Source of the DNA: JADYZU01 sp964540965
Lineage (GTDB): Bacteria; Pseudomonadota; Alphaproteobacteria; Rhodobacterales; Rhodobacteraceae
Length of the DNA: 64,000 nucleotides
Direction: 5' to 3'
NCBI GenBank assembly: GCA_964540965.1
Contig: CAZIOT010000019.1
Location: 4,450-68,449 of the forward strand
The notes below the pieces were generated by a model that searched no databases, was not told the origin of the DNA, and worked only from the letters and a program-made list of their open reading frames with translations. The first letter of the stretch is position 1. Every line of letters begins with the position of its first letter. Made by a program: the position numbers and the translations under genes. Shown in pieces: positions 8,265 through 17,392 of the stretch.

Positions 8265-8723
8265 ATGCGCCTCATCACGACCTTCCTCATCGGACTGACC
8301 TTTGGCGCCGGCATCGTGGTATCCGGCATGGCCAATCCGGCCAAGGTTCTGAACTTCTTCGATTTCGCCGGCACCTGGGATCCTTCGCTCGCCCTGGTGA
8401 TGGCATCGGCCCTGGCCGTCACCTTTGTCGGCTACCGCATCGTCCTGAAACGCCCGCAACCGCTGTTCGAAAGCCGGCATTTCCTGCCCTCGAGCCGCCT
8501 GATCGATGCGCGGCTGATCGGAGGCTCGGCCGTGTTCGGCATCGGCTGGGGCCTTGCCGGGTTCTGCCCCGGCGGCCTTTTGCCGGTGGTTTCGACCCTG
8601 CAGACCCCGGTCCTGATCTTCACCGTGGCGATGATCGCCGGAATCCTGATCGCGCGCGCCGCGATCCGCACCCTCGACCGGCGCCGTGCGCTGGCCGCGC
8701 AACCGCAAAGGAACGCAACTTGA
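8265..8723 (+). CDS. YeeE/YedE family (DUF6691) membrane protein, second half
   Basis: 152 residues and about four membrane helices, with the partner cysteine motif GFCPGGLLPV (Cys101). It begins one base after the preceding YeeE stop, so the two are almost certainly made together and pair in the membrane (PmpA/PmpB-like). Its TGA overlaps the TTG start of the downstream MBL-fold enzyme. Expected role: uptake or exchange of thiosulfate or persulfide sulfur feeding the downstream enzyme. Confidence 0.88.
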   Translation: MRLITTFLIGLTFGAGIVVSGMANPAKVLNFFDFAGTWDPSLALVMASALAVTFVGYRIVLKRPQPLFESRHFLPSSRLIDARLIGGSAVFGIGWGLAGFCPGGLLPVVSTLQTPVLIFTVAMIAGILIARAAIRTLDRRRALAAQPQRNAT

Positions 8724-9604
8724 CCGCCCATCCCGTCAACATGGCCGTCCACCCCGAGGTGACGAGCTTTTTCGACCCGGCGACCAACACCATTTCCCAT
8801 GTGGTGAAGGATCCCGCCTCCTCTTCCTGTGCCGTCATCGATTCGGTGATGGACATCGACTATGCCGCCGGCCGCATCACCTATGACCACGCCGACGAGA
8901 TCATCGCCTTCATCCGGGGCAACGGCCTGACGCTGGAATGGATCATCGAGACCCATGTCCATGCCGACCACCTTTCTGCCGCGCCCTATATCCAGCAAAT
9001 GCTGGGCGGCAAGATCGGCATCGGCGACCGGATCATGGTGGTGCAGGACACCTTCGGCAAGATCTTCAACGAAGGGACCGAGTTCCAGCGCGACGGCTCG
9101 CAGTTCGACGCGCTGTTCAAGGACGGCGACACTTACCGGATCGGCGGCATGACCGCCATGGCGCTGCACACGCCCGGCCATACCCCGGCCTGCATGACCC
9201 ATGTCATCGGCGATGCCGCCTTTGTCGGCGACACCCTGTTCATGCCTGACGGCGGCTCGGCCCGTGCCGATTTCCCCGGCGGCGATGCCGGCGTCCTTTA
9301 CGACAGCATCCAGAAGGTGCTGGCCCTGCCCGATGCCATGCGCCTGTTCATGTGCCACGATTACGGTCCGAACGGCCGCGACATCAGCTGGGAAACCACG
9401 GTCGGCGACGAAAAGGCGCACAACATCCATGTCGGCGGCGGCACCAGCCGCGAGAAATTCGTCGCCATGCGCGAGGCGCGGGATGCGACGCTGGCAATGC
9501 CCAAGTTGATAATCCCCTCGCTTCAGGTGAACATGCGCGCGGGCGAGATTCCGACCGACGGGTCGGGGCGGCCGATGCTCAAGGTGCCCGTGAACGGGCT
9601 GTGA
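8720..9604 (+). CDS. MBL-fold persulfide dioxygenase-like enzyme (ETHE1/Blh type)
   Basis: 294 residues of the metallo-beta-lactamase fold. The motif THVHADH (HxHxDH), then HTPGHTPAC, VGDTLF and MCHDYG give the usual metal ligands; the arrangement matches ETHE1/Blh enzymes that oxidise glutathione persulfide to sulfite. TTG at 8720 is chosen as the start because it overlaps the upstream TGA and has AAAGGA 7 bases before it; an internal ATG lies 21 bases further in. Third gene of the sulfur operon, placed between the sulfur transporter and a sulfite/sulfate permease, which fits sulfide or persulfide detoxification. Confidence 0.88.
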   Translation: MTAHPVNMAVHPEVTSFFDPATNTISHVVKDPASSSCAVIDSVMDIDYAAGRITYDHADEIIAFIRGNGLTLEWIIETHVHADHLSAAPYIQQMLGGKIGIGDRIMVVQDTFGKIFNEGTEFQRDGSQFDALFKDGDTYRIGGMTAMALHTPGHTPACMTHVIGDAAFVGDTLFMPDGGSARADFPGGDAGVLYDSIQKVLALPDAMRLFMCHDYGPNGRDISWETTVGDEKAHNIHVGGGTSREKFVAMREARDATLAMPKLIIPSLQVNMRAGEIPTDGSGRPMLKVPVNGL

Positions 9605-9618
9605 AAGGGACCGGACCG

Positions 9619-9960
9619 ATGGAGATGAGGCAGTTGGACGACCGCGTTACGGTCAGCGGACAGATCGGGCCCGAGGACATACCCGAGATCGCCGCCGCGG
9701 GGTTCAAGGCCCTGATCTGCAACCGGCCCGACGACGAACACGGGCCGGGCCAGCCGCCCTTTGCCCAGGTGGCGGCGGCGGCCGCCGCGGCGGGGATGAC
9801 GGCGTTCCACATCCCCTTCACCGGCGCCACCGGCCCGCTGCCCGGCCAGGCCGAGGAAGTGGCCGCCGTCCTGGCCGCAACCGACGGGCCGGTGTTCATG
9901 TATTGCCGGTCGGGCGCGCGCTCGACCACGCTTTACGGTCAGGCGCTGTCCCTGGGCTAG
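9619..9960 (+). CDS. DUF442 / TIGR01244-type sulfurtransferase-phosphatase domain protein
   Basis: 113 residues of the small Cys-based fold found as the N-terminal domain of Blh proteins (TIGR01244, DUF442). The active loop is MYCRSGARS, a C-x5-R loop as in rhodaneses and dual-specificity phosphatases. In other bacteria this domain is fused to the MBL domain encoded just upstream; here it is a separate gene. GTG 9601, overlapping the previous stop, is an alternative in-frame start 6 codons earlier. Likely handles sulfane sulfur in the same pathway. Confidence 0.85.
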   Translation: MEMRQLDDRVTVSGQIGPEDIPEIAAAGFKALICNRPDDEHGPGQPPFAQVAAAAAAAGMTAFHIPFTGATGPLPGQAEEVAAVLAATDGPVFMYCRSGARSTTLYGQALSLG

Positions 9961-9987
9961 GGCGCAGCGCCCGCAAGGATTTGTCCG

Positions 9988-11703
9988 ATGCTTTCCCGCT
10001 ATCTCCCGGTCCTTGACTGGGGGCGCCGCTACACGCGCGCCACGTTCGGCGCCGATGTGATGGCCGCCGTCATCGTCACCATCATGCTCGTGCCGCAATC
10101 GCTGGCCTATGCCCTGCTGGCCGGCCTGCCGCCCGAGGCGGGGCTATATGCCTCGATCCTGCCGATCGTGCTTTATGCCCTGTTCGGCACCTCGGCGGCG
10201 CTGGCCGTGGGGCCGGTGGCGGTGGTGTCCCTGATGACCGCGCAGGCGGTGGGTCAGGTCGCGGCGGCGGGGACCGCGGGCTATGCCGTCGCGGCGCTGA
10301 CGCTCGCCTTCCTGTCGGGGGCGATGCTGGTGGCGATGGGGCTGCTGCGGCTGGGCTTTCTGGCGAATTTCCTGTCGCATCCGGTGATCGCCGGGTTCAT
10401 CGCCGCTTCGGCCATCATCATCGCCATCGGGCAACTGGGCGCGCTGACCGGCATCGCGGCGGCGGGCCACAGCCTGCCCGGGCAAATCGCGGCGCTGGCG
10501 CAGGGGCTGCCGGGGCTGAACCCGGCCACCCTGGCCATCGGCCTGGGCACCCTCGCCTTCCTGTTCTGGGTACGGCGCGGGCTGAAACCCCTGTTGCGGC
10601 GCCTTGGCATCGGGCCAAGGCTGGCTGACGCGCTGGTCAAGGCCGGGCCGGTCGCGGCCGTTGCCGCCACCACCGCGCTGACCTGGGGCCTTGATCTTGC
10701 CGGCCGGGGCGTTGCCATCGTCGGCACCATCCCGGCCAGCCTGCCGCCCCTGACGCTGCCCGCCTTCGACCCCGCCCTGCTGCGCGATCTGGCGGCGCCG
10801 GCGCTGATGATCTCGCTTATCGGCTTTGTCGAAAGCGTCTCGGTCGCGCAGACGCTGGCCGCACGCCGCCGCCAGCGCATCGTGCCGGATCAGGAACTGA
10901 TCGGGCTGGGCGCCGCCAATCTGGGTGCGGCCCTGACCGGCGGTTTCCCGGTCACCGGCGGCTTTGCCCGGTCGGTGGTGAATTTCGACGCCGGCGCCGC
11001 CACCCCGGCCGCCGGCGCCCTTACCGCCATCGGCCTTGCCGGCGCCGCCCTGTTCCTGACGCCGTTCCTGTATTTCCTGCCCAAGGCGGTGCTGGCGGCC
11101 ACGATCATCATCGCGGTCCTCGGTCTTATCGACCTGACCGTCCTGCGCCGCGCCTGGAGCTATTCCCGCGCCGATTTCGCCGCCGTCGCCGCGACGATGC
11201 TGGTCACCCTGGGCATCGGCGTCGAATCCGGCGTGCTGGCCGGGGTCGGCCTGTCGGTCGCGCTGCATCTGTGGAAAACCTCGCGCCCGCATGTGGCCGA
11301 GGTCGGTCTGGTGCCCGGAACGCAGCATTTCCGCAACGTGCTGCGCCATGCCGTCGACACCGATCCCGCCGTCGTCACGCTGCGCGTGGACGAAAGCCTG
11401 TATTTCGCCAATGCCCGCTTTCTTGAGGATTACATCCTAGCCCGCACCGCCCGCGACCCGGCGGTGCGCCATGTCGTGCTGTTGTGTTCGGCGGTCAATG
11501 CCATCGACCTGTCCGCGCTCGAAAGCCTTGAGGCCATCAACGCCCGGCTGCGCGACATGGGCGTGACGCTGCACTTGTCCGAGGTCAAGGGTCCGGTGAT
11601 GGACCGACTGCAACGCTCGCATTTCCTGAACGACCTGACCGGCGAGGTCTTCCTGAGCCAATGGGCGGCGATGGAGCGTCTGGGCCGCCCCGCCGCGGCC
11701 TAA
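9988..11703 (+). CDS. SulP-family anion permease with STAS domain
   Basis: 571 residues: a membrane domain of about 12 helices with the SulP signature near residues 33-60 (VPQSLAYALLAGLPPEAGLYAS) and a cytoplasmic STAS domain at about 430-560. Members carry sulfate, bicarbonate or other anions. As last gene of the sulfur operon it is best explained as an exporter or exchanger of sulfite or sulfate formed by persulfide oxidation. The 3' end overlaps the convergent hutD gene by 4 bases. Confidence 0.9.
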   Translation: MLSRYLPVLDWGRRYTRATFGADVMAAVIVTIMLVPQSLAYALLAGLPPEAGLYASILPIVLYALFGTSAALAVGPVAVVSLMTAQAVGQVAAAGTAGYAVAALTLAFLSGAMLVAMGLLRLGFLANFLSHPVIAGFIAASAIIIAIGQLGALTGIAAAGHSLPGQIAALAQGLPGLNPATLAIGLGTLAFLFWVRRGLKPLLRRLGIGPRLADALVKAGPVAAVAATTALTWGLDLAGRGVAIVGTIPASLPPLTLPAFDPALLRDLAAPALMISLIGFVESVSVAQTLAARRRQRIVPDQELIGLGAANLGAALTGGFPVTGGFARSVVNFDAGAATPAAGALTAIGLAGAALFLTPFLYFLPKAVLAATIIIAVLGLIDLTVLRRAWSYSRADFAAVAATMLVTLGIGVESGVLAGVGLSVALHLWKTSRPHVAEVGLVPGTQHFRNVLRHAVDTDPAVVTLRVDESLYFANARFLEDYILARTARDPAVRHVVLLCSAVNAIDLSALESLEAINARLRDMGVTLHLSEVKGPVMDRLQRSHFLNDLTGEVFLSQWAAMERLGRPAAA

Positions 11704-12224
11704 TCGATCGCCACCATCAGCGCCGGCACGCCCGTCAGCGCGGCGACCAGCGCCGGATCGGCGGCATCGGCATCGACCAGATCCAGCCGCTGCAGCCCGC
11801 AGGCATCGTCCATGAGCAAGAGGAACCGCAGCCGCCCCGCCGGCACGGCAAGGGGCCCGCGCGTCACCCGCACCCGCAGCGGCCGCCGCGCCATCACGTT
11901 GAAATCAAGGATCGGCCCGCCCTCGACCAGTGCACTACAGGGCGTATCGCCGGCAAAGGCAAAGGGCGCGCTGTCTGGCGTCAGCCGTTGGGAGGATCCG
12001 TCGACGGTCAGCAGCATCGTCCCGCCTTCGATCAGCGTCAGCACGCGATCGACGCCGGGAAACACCGAAAACGGCCCGTCAGCGGCGACAATGGCGGTCG
12101 AAAGCCGCCAGTCGAAACCGTCAAGCCCGGCGCCGGGCGGCGAGGCCAGGATCTCGGCCGTCTCACCGCCGCCGTTCTTCCAAGGGCTGAACCGGCGGTC
12201 GCGCCGCCGGTGGACTCCGCGCAT
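11700..12224 (-). CDS. hutD: HutD family protein
   Basis: 174-residue cupin-like HutD protein, encoded in many hut operons; proposed to tune histidine catabolism, perhaps by binding formylglutamate or a related intermediate, but without a proven enzymatic role. Typical landmarks are RFSPWKNGGGETAEI at the N-terminus and FPGVDRVLTLIEG. The start at 12224 overlaps the hutU stop (TGATG), making it the last gene of the hutIHGUD transcript. A longer in-frame start 45 bases upstream would read into hutU and is less likely. Confidence 0.88.
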   Translation of the reverse strand: MRGVHRRRDRRFSPWKNGGGETAEILASPPGAGLDGFDWRLSTAIVAADGPFSVFPGVDRVLTLIEGGTMLLTVDGSSQRLTPDSAPFAFAGDTPCSALVEGGPILDFNVMARRPLRVRVTRGPLAVPAGRLRFLLLMDDACGLQRLDLVDADAADPALVAALTGVPALMVAID

Positions 12225-13888
12225 CAGCCCAGGATCCCGGGCAGCCGAAGCCCGTGGTCGCGGGCGCAATCCCGCGCGATGTCATAACCGGCATCGGCAT
12301 GGCGCATCACCCCGGTCGCCGGGTCGTTCCACAGCACCCGTTCCAGCCGCCGCGCGGCATCGGCCGAGCCATCGGCGACGATGACCATGCCGGCGTGTTG
12401 CGAAAACCCCATGCCGACGCCGCCGCCGTGATGCAGGCTGACCCAGGTGGCGCCGCTGGCGGTGTTCAGAAGCGCGTTCAAGAGCGGCCAGTCGCTGACC
12501 GCATCCGAACCATCGGCCATCGCCTCGGTCTCGCGGTTGGGGCTGGCGACCGATCCGGAATCAAGGTGATCGCGGCCGATGACGATCGGCGCCTTGAGTT
12601 CGCCGGACGCCACCATGTCGTTGAACATCAGCCCGGCGCGGTGCCGGTCGCCCAGACCGATCCAGCAGATCCGCGCCGGCAGGCCCTGAAAGGCGATCCG
12701 CTCGCCCGCCATGTCCAGCCAACGATGCAGATGGGCGTTGTCGGGGAACAGCCGCTTCATCGCCGCATCGGTCGCGGCGATATCGGCCGGGTCGCCCGAC
12801 AGCGCCGCCCAGCGGAACGGCCCGATGCCCCGGCAGAACAGCGGACGGATATAGGCGGGGACAAAGCCCGGAAAGGCAAAGGCATTTTCCAGCCCCTCGT
12901 CCCTGGCCACCTGCCGGATGTTGTTGCCGTAATCCAGCGTCGGCACCCCGGCCTCGTGAAAGGCGACCATGGCGGCGACCTGCGCCTTCATGCTGGCGCG
13001 GGCGGCACGCTCCACCGCTTCCGGCTCGCTTTCCTGCCGCGCGCGCCAGTCGGCGACGCTCCACCCCGCGGGGCAATAGCCGTGAAGCGGGTCATGGGCG
13101 CTGGTCTGGTCGGTGACGATATCGGGACGGATGCCGCGGGCAAGAAGTTCGGGAAACACCTCGGCGGCATTGCCCAGCAGCCCGACAGATTTTGCCTGCC
13201 CGGCCGCAGTCCATTCCGCAATCATTGCAAGGGCTTCGTCGACGTTCTTTGCCTTGGCGTCCAGATAGCGGGTGCGCAGGCGAAAGTCGATCCGCGTCTC
13301 GTCCACCTCGACCGCCAGACAGCAGGCGCCGGCCATGACCGCCGCCAGCGGCTGCGCGCCGCCCATGCCGCCAAGCCCGCCGGTGAGGATCCACTTGCCC
13401 GTCAGATCGCCGCCGTAATGCTGGCGCCCGGCCTCGGCAAACGTCTCATAGGTGCCCTGAACGATGCCCTGCGTGCCGATATAGATCCAGCTGCCGGCCG
13501 TCATCTGGCCATACATCATCAGGCCCTTGCGGTCCAACTCATTGAAATGCTGCCAGTTTGCCCAGTGCGGCACCAGATTGGAATTGGCGATCAGCACGCG
13601 GGGGGCATCCGTGTGGGTGCGGAAGATGCCGACCGGCTTGCCCGATTGCACAAGCAGGGTCTCGTCGCCCTCAAGGTCACGCAGGGCGGCGACGATGCGG
13701 TCGAAATCCTCCCATGTCCGGGCGGCGCGGCCGATGCCGCCATAGACCACCAGTTCATTCGGATTTTCGGCAACATCGGGATGCAGGTTGTTCATCAGCA
13801 TGCGCAGCGCCGCCTCGGTCTGCCAGCTTTTCGCCGTGCGCCCGGTGCCGGTGGCGGGACGCACGTCGCGGGTGTTGTAACGGGTCAT
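12224..13888 (-). CDS. hutU: Urocanate hydratase (urocanase)
   Basis: Adds water to urocanate to give imidazolonepropionate, the second step of histidine breakdown, using tightly bound NAD+ as electrophile. 554 residues, normal for the family. Recognisable parts are YGGIGRAARTWEDFD near the N-terminus, the Gly-rich GGLGGMGGAQPLA NAD-binding segment, PARICWIGLGDR with the conserved active-site Cys, and SLHHGGGVGMGFSQHAG near the end. Junctions with hutG (ATGA) and hutD (TGATG) both overlap. Confidence 0.98.
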   Translation of the reverse strand: MTRYNTRDVRPATGTGRTAKSWQTEAALRMLMNNLHPDVAENPNELVVYGGIGRAARTWEDFDRIVAALRDLEGDETLLVQSGKPVGIFRTHTDAPRVLIANSNLVPHWANWQHFNELDRKGLMMYGQMTAGSWIYIGTQGIVQGTYETFAEAGRQHYGGDLTGKWILTGGLGGMGGAQPLAAVMAGACCLAVEVDETRIDFRLRTRYLDAKAKNVDEALAMIAEWTAAGQAKSVGLLGNAAEVFPELLARGIRPDIVTDQTSAHDPLHGYCPAGWSVADWRARQESEPEAVERAARASMKAQVAAMVAFHEAGVPTLDYGNNIRQVARDEGLENAFAFPGFVPAYIRPLFCRGIGPFRWAALSGDPADIAATDAAMKRLFPDNAHLHRWLDMAGERIAFQGLPARICWIGLGDRHRAGLMFNDMVASGELKAPIVIGRDHLDSGSVASPNRETEAMADGSDAVSDWPLLNALLNTASGATWVSLHHGGGVGMGFSQHAGMVIVADGSADAARRLERVLWNDPATGVMRHADAGYDIARDCARDHGLRLPGILG

Positions 13889-14682
13889 GGGTTCACCTGA
13901 AGTTCTGGCGCCAAGGCGCTGATATCATGAAGCATTCCTGCAAGGACGTTACGCAGGGGCGCGGCACGGGCGGGATCGTAGTCCCAGGGCGGCGCCTCGG
14001 CCCGCAGATAGGCGGACTGGGCGATTTCCATCTGGATGGCGTGGACCCCGGTTTCGGGTCGCCCATAGTGCCGCGTCGTCCAGCCGCCCTTGAAGCGGCC
14101 ATTGACGACATGGGAATAGCGCGATCCGGCCGCCAGCCGTGCCACATGGGCGGCAAGCCGGGGGTGGCACGAGGTGCCGTCAGCGGTGCCGATGCTGAGG
14201 TCTGGCAGCGTGCCGGGAAACAGGAACGGAATACGCGACCGGATCGAATGGCAATCCCAAAGGATCGCCACGCCGTGCCGGGCGCGGACACGAGCGATCT
14301 GGGCGGCAAGTTCCTCGTGATAGGGGGCATGAAAGGCGGCCAGCCGCGCGGCAATGTCATCTTCCTCGGGCGCGCGGGCCCAGATCGGCTGCCCGTCGAA
14401 ATCGGTAAGGGGGACAAGGCCGGTGGTATTCTGGCCGGGATACAGGCTTGCGTCATCCGGCGGGCGGTTGGCGTCGATGACATAGCGGTGAAAAGACGCC
14501 TGCACCGTGGTGGCCCCGGGCAGAAGCCCGTCATAAAGCTGCGCCACATGCCAATCGGTGTCGGCGATCGCCCGGCCGCGGTCGTTCAGGTCGTCCACCA
14601 CATCGGCGGGCAGGAACGGCGCGCCATGCGGAATCGACAGGATCACCGGCCCGTCGCCTTCAGTGACCAGAACCGCGGTCAT
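13885..14682 (-). CDS. hutG: N-formylglutamate deformylase
   Basis: Zinc-dependent hydrolase of the N-formylglutamate amidohydrolase family, giving glutamate and formate; the final step when HutF is used. 265 residues. Landmarks are ILSIPHGAPFLPADV, the YVIDANRPP segment, ILWDCHSIRS with putative zinc ligands, and GRFKGGWTTRHYGRP. The start at 14682 (MTAVLV) overlaps the hutH stop by 4 bases. The longer in-frame version to 14859 runs inside hutH and lacks family similarity. Confidence 0.94.
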   Translation of the reverse strand: MTAVLVTEGDGPVILSIPHGAPFLPADVVDDLNDRGRAIADTDWHVAQLYDGLLPGATTVQASFHRYVIDANRPPDDASLYPGQNTTGLVPLTDFDGQPIWARAPEEDDIAARLAAFHAPYHEELAAQIARVRARHGVAILWDCHSIRSRIPFLFPGTLPDLSIGTADGTSCHPRLAAHVARLAAGSRYSHVVNGRFKGGWTTRHYGRPETGVHAIQMEIAQSAYLRAEAPPWDYDPARAAPLRNVLAGMLHDISALAPELQVNP

Positions 14683-16172
14683 GCCGCAGCCCCTGTCAGG
14701 GCGCCATCGCGCACCAGCGCGGCGGCGGTTTCGATGTCGGGCGCCATGTAGCGGTCGTCGCCCAGCGGCGCCACCTCGGCCCGCAGCCGGGCGAGCACCC
14801 GTTGCAGCGGCGGAGAGGTGACCAGCGGCGCGCGGAATTCGACCCCCTGGGCGGCGCACAAGGCCTCGACCCCCAGGATCACCGACAGGTTGGCATTCAT
14901 CCGCGCCAGCCGCCGGGCGCCGTGGGCGGCCATGCTGACGTGATCCTCCTGATTGGCGCTGGTCGGCGTCGAATCGATCGAACAGGGATGGGCCAGATGC
15001 TTGTTTTCGCTCATCAATGCCGCGGTCGTCACCTCGGCGATCATCAGGCCGGAATTCAGGCCCGGCGCCGGCGTCAGGAACGGCGGCAGGTCGAACGACA
15101 GCGTCGGGTCCACCATCAGCGCCACCCGCCGCTGGGCGATGGCGCCGATCTCGGCCAGCGCCAGCGCGATCATGTCCGCGGCAAAGGCCACCGGCTCGGC
15201 ATGGAAATTCCCGCCCGAGACGATGCCGTCATCCAGCACCAGCGGGTTGTCGGTCACCGCATTCGCCTCGGTTTCCAGCGTCCGCGCCGCCATGTCGATC
15301 AGGTCGAGCGCGGCGCCGGTCACCTGCGGCTGGCAGCGGACGCAATAGGGATCCTGCACGCGCGTATCGCCCTCGCGGTGGCTTTCGCGGATCGCCGATC
15401 CGGCCATCAGGTCGCGCATCCGCGCCGCGACGGCGATCTGGCCGGCATGGCCGCGCAGGGCATGGATCGCCGGATGCAGCGGCGCGGTCGACCCCATGAT
15501 CGCATCGGTCGACAGGCAGGAAATCACCACCGCCGCATCGGCATTGCGCCGCGCCTGAAACAGCCCGGCCAGCGCGCAGGCGGTGGAAAACTGGGTGCCG
15601 TTGATCAGCGCCAGCCCCTCTTTCGGCCCCAGCCGCACCGGCACCAGCCCCGCCTGCGTCAGTGCCGCCCCACCCGCCATCTCGGCCCCGCCAAAGGTCG
15701 CCCGGCCGGCGCCGATCATCACCGCCGTCATATGCGCGAGCGGCGCCAGATCGCCCGAGGCGCCGACCGAGCCCTGCGCCGGAATCACCGGAATCACGCC
15801 GCGGTCCAGCATCGCCTCGATCAGCGCGACGACCTGCCACCGCACGCCCGAGGCACCGCGGCCAAGCGACAGCAGTTTCAGGGCCATCATCAGCCGGACG
15901 GTGGGGGCGTCCAGCGGCTCGCCCACGCCGCAGCAATGCGACAGGATCAGGTTTTCCTGCAGCTTTTCCGTATCCTGCGCGGCGATCTTCACGCTGGCAA
16001 GTTTGCCGAAACCGGTGTTGACGCCATAGACCGCGGCAGCGCCCTGCGCCGCCGCTGCGACCCGCGCCGCGGCCGCAGCGACGCTTGACTGCACCGCGGG
16101 GTTCAGCCGCACCGGGCCGCCGCGCCAGATCGCCTCGAGCTGGGCCAGATCGGTATGTCCAGGTTCAAGCAT
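14679..16172 (-). CDS. hutH: Histidine ammonia-lyase
   Basis: Removes ammonia from histidine to form urocanate. 497 residues, close to the usual 500-510. The Ala-Ser-Gly triad that cyclises into the MIO cofactor is at residues 138-140 (GSVGASGDLAPL). YGVNTGFG (49-56) and HSCSID-like SIDSTPTSANQEDHVSM near residue 390 are also typical. The start at 16172 (MLEPGHTDL) lies 8 bases inside the 3' end of hutI; the upstream extension to 16241 is within hutI and is rejected. Confidence 0.97.
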   Translation of the reverse strand: MLEPGHTDLAQLEAIWRGGPVRLNPAVQSSVAAAAARVAAAAQGAAAVYGVNTGFGKLASVKIAAQDTEKLQENLILSHCCGVGEPLDAPTVRLMMALKLLSLGRGASGVRWQVVALIEAMLDRGVIPVIPAQGSVGASGDLAPLAHMTAVMIGAGRATFGGAEMAGGAALTQAGLVPVRLGPKEGLALINGTQFSTACALAGLFQARRNADAAVVISCLSTDAIMGSTAPLHPAIHALRGHAGQIAVAARMRDLMAGSAIRESHREGDTRVQDPYCVRCQPQVTGAALDLIDMAARTLETEANAVTDNPLVLDDGIVSGGNFHAEPVAFAADMIALALAEIGAIAQRRVALMVDPTLSFDLPPFLTPAPGLNSGLMIAEVTTAALMSENKHLAHPCSIDSTPTSANQEDHVSMAAHGARRLARMNANLSVILGVEALCAAQGVEFRAPLVTSPPLQRVLARLRAEVAPLGDDRYMAPDIETAAALVRDGALTGAAA

Positions 16173-17328
16173 GGCGGATTTCCCCGTTGGTGATGCGCAG
16201 ATAGGGTGGCGGGCCGGCAATCGTGCCGATGATCCCGGCAAGGCTGCCGCTGTCCCAGACCGTCAGGTCGGCGCGCAGCCCGGGGGCAATGCGGCCGCGG
16301 TCGGAAAGGCCGAGCGCGCGGGCGGCATGGGCGGTGGCGCCCAGCATCGCCTCTTCGACCGTCAGGCCGAACAGGGTGCAGGCCATGTGCAGCGCAAGGC
16401 GCAGCGACAAGAGCGGCGAGGTGCCGGGGTTCATGTCGGTCGCCACCGCCATCGGCACGGCATGGGCACGAAAGGCGGCGACCGGCGGGCGCGCGGTTTC
16501 GCGCAGGACATAAAAGGCGCCCGGCAGCAGCACGGCGACGGTGCCGGCGGCGGCCATCAGCGCCGCATCCGCCGCGGTCGCATGTTCCAGATGGTCGGCC
16601 GACAGCGCACCCTGCCCCGCGGCAAGGGCGACGCCGCCGGAATGGCCCAGTTGTTCGGCATGAAGCTTGACCGGCAGGCCCAGCGCGCGGGCCTCGGCGA
16701 ACAGCGGCGCGATTTCGTCGGCGGAAAAGGCGATGCCTTCGCAAAAGGCGTCGACGGCATCGGCCAGACCTTCGGCATGGGCGGCGCGCAGGGTCGGGAC
16801 CGCGACCTCGGCGATATAGGCGGCGCCGCGGCAGCGATAGTCGGGCGGCAGCGCATGGGCGGCCAGAAGCGTCGTCACCACCTGCACGCCATGGCGGCCA
16901 TCCAGCGCACGGGCTGCGCGCAACATCCGCAATTCCGTTTCCATATCAAGGCCATAGCCCGACTTGATCTCGACCGTCGCCACGCCGTCGGCGGCCAGGG
17001 CGGCAAGGCGCCGGTCGGCCGAGGCGATGAGGGTCTCCTGGCTTTCACCGCGCGTCGCCCGCACGGTCGACAGGATGCCGCCGCCGGCGCGGGCGATGGC
17101 CTCGTATCCGGCGCCCTCGACCCGCAGCGCCCATTCCGCGGCGCGGTCGCCGCCGTGGACCAGATGCGTGTGGCAGTCGATCAGCGCCGGGGTGACGATT
17201 CGCCCGCCCAGGTCGATGACCGGGCCATCGGCCGCCTCGGCGATGCGCCCGTCGCGAAGATGGACCTTGCCGGGGGCGGCGGGCACCCCGGCCTCGCCGG
17301 TCCAGACCAGTGCATTCGTCAGGATCAT
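16165..17328 (-). CDS. hutI: Imidazolonepropionase
   Basis: Amidohydrolase-superfamily enzyme converting imidazolonepropionate to N-formimidoyl-glutamate, the third step of histidine degradation. 387 residues. The metal motif is DCHTHLVHGG, the later ligands lie in KLHAEQLGHSGG and DHLEHAT, and ATDMNPGTSP carries the catalytic Asp. First gene of the hutIHGUD operon, transcribed away from hutF from a promoter containing a HutC-type operator. Confidence 0.97.
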   Translation of the reverse strand: MILTNALVWTGEAGVPAAPGKVHLRDGRIAEAADGPVIDLGGRIVTPALIDCHTHLVHGGDRAAEWALRVEGAGYEAIARAGGGILSTVRATRGESQETLIASADRRLAALAADGVATVEIKSGYGLDMETELRMLRAARALDGRHGVQVVTTLLAAHALPPDYRCRGAAYIAEVAVPTLRAAHAEGLADAVDAFCEGIAFSADEIAPLFAEARALGLPVKLHAEQLGHSGGVALAAGQGALSADHLEHATAADAALMAAAGTVAVLLPGAFYVLRETARPPVAAFRAHAVPMAVATDMNPGTSPLLSLRLALHMACTLFGLTVEEAMLGATAHAARALGLSDRGRIAPGLRADLTVWDSGSLAGIIGTIAGPPPYLRITNGEIRHA

Positions 17329-17352
17329 AGCTTGCCTCTGCGGAAGGTTGCG

Positions 17353-17382
17353 CTATTATGTATAGACATATTGACACGTCAA
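17353..17382 (-). promoter_or_regulatory. Putative hutI promoter with HutC-like operator
   Basis: In the 64-base gap between divergent hutI and hutF, the minus strand shows TTGACG (-35, 17382-17377) and TAATAG (-10, 17358-17353) with an 18-base spacer. Between and over the -10 lies the palindrome TATGTATAGACATA (17357-17370; arms TATGT/ACATA), like the TGTATA-type GntR/HutC operators. A repressor there would block hutI and, being 22 bases from the hutF start, probably hutF-hutC too. HutC and urocanate control are known from other proteobacteria; their use here is inferred. Confidence 0.65.
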
Positions 17383-17392
17383 GGGGGCAGCG

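Noticed and set aside
12254..13900. A 548-codon plus-strand frame opposite hutU
   Set aside because: Antisense shadow; hutU is unambiguous and the shadow lacks family features.
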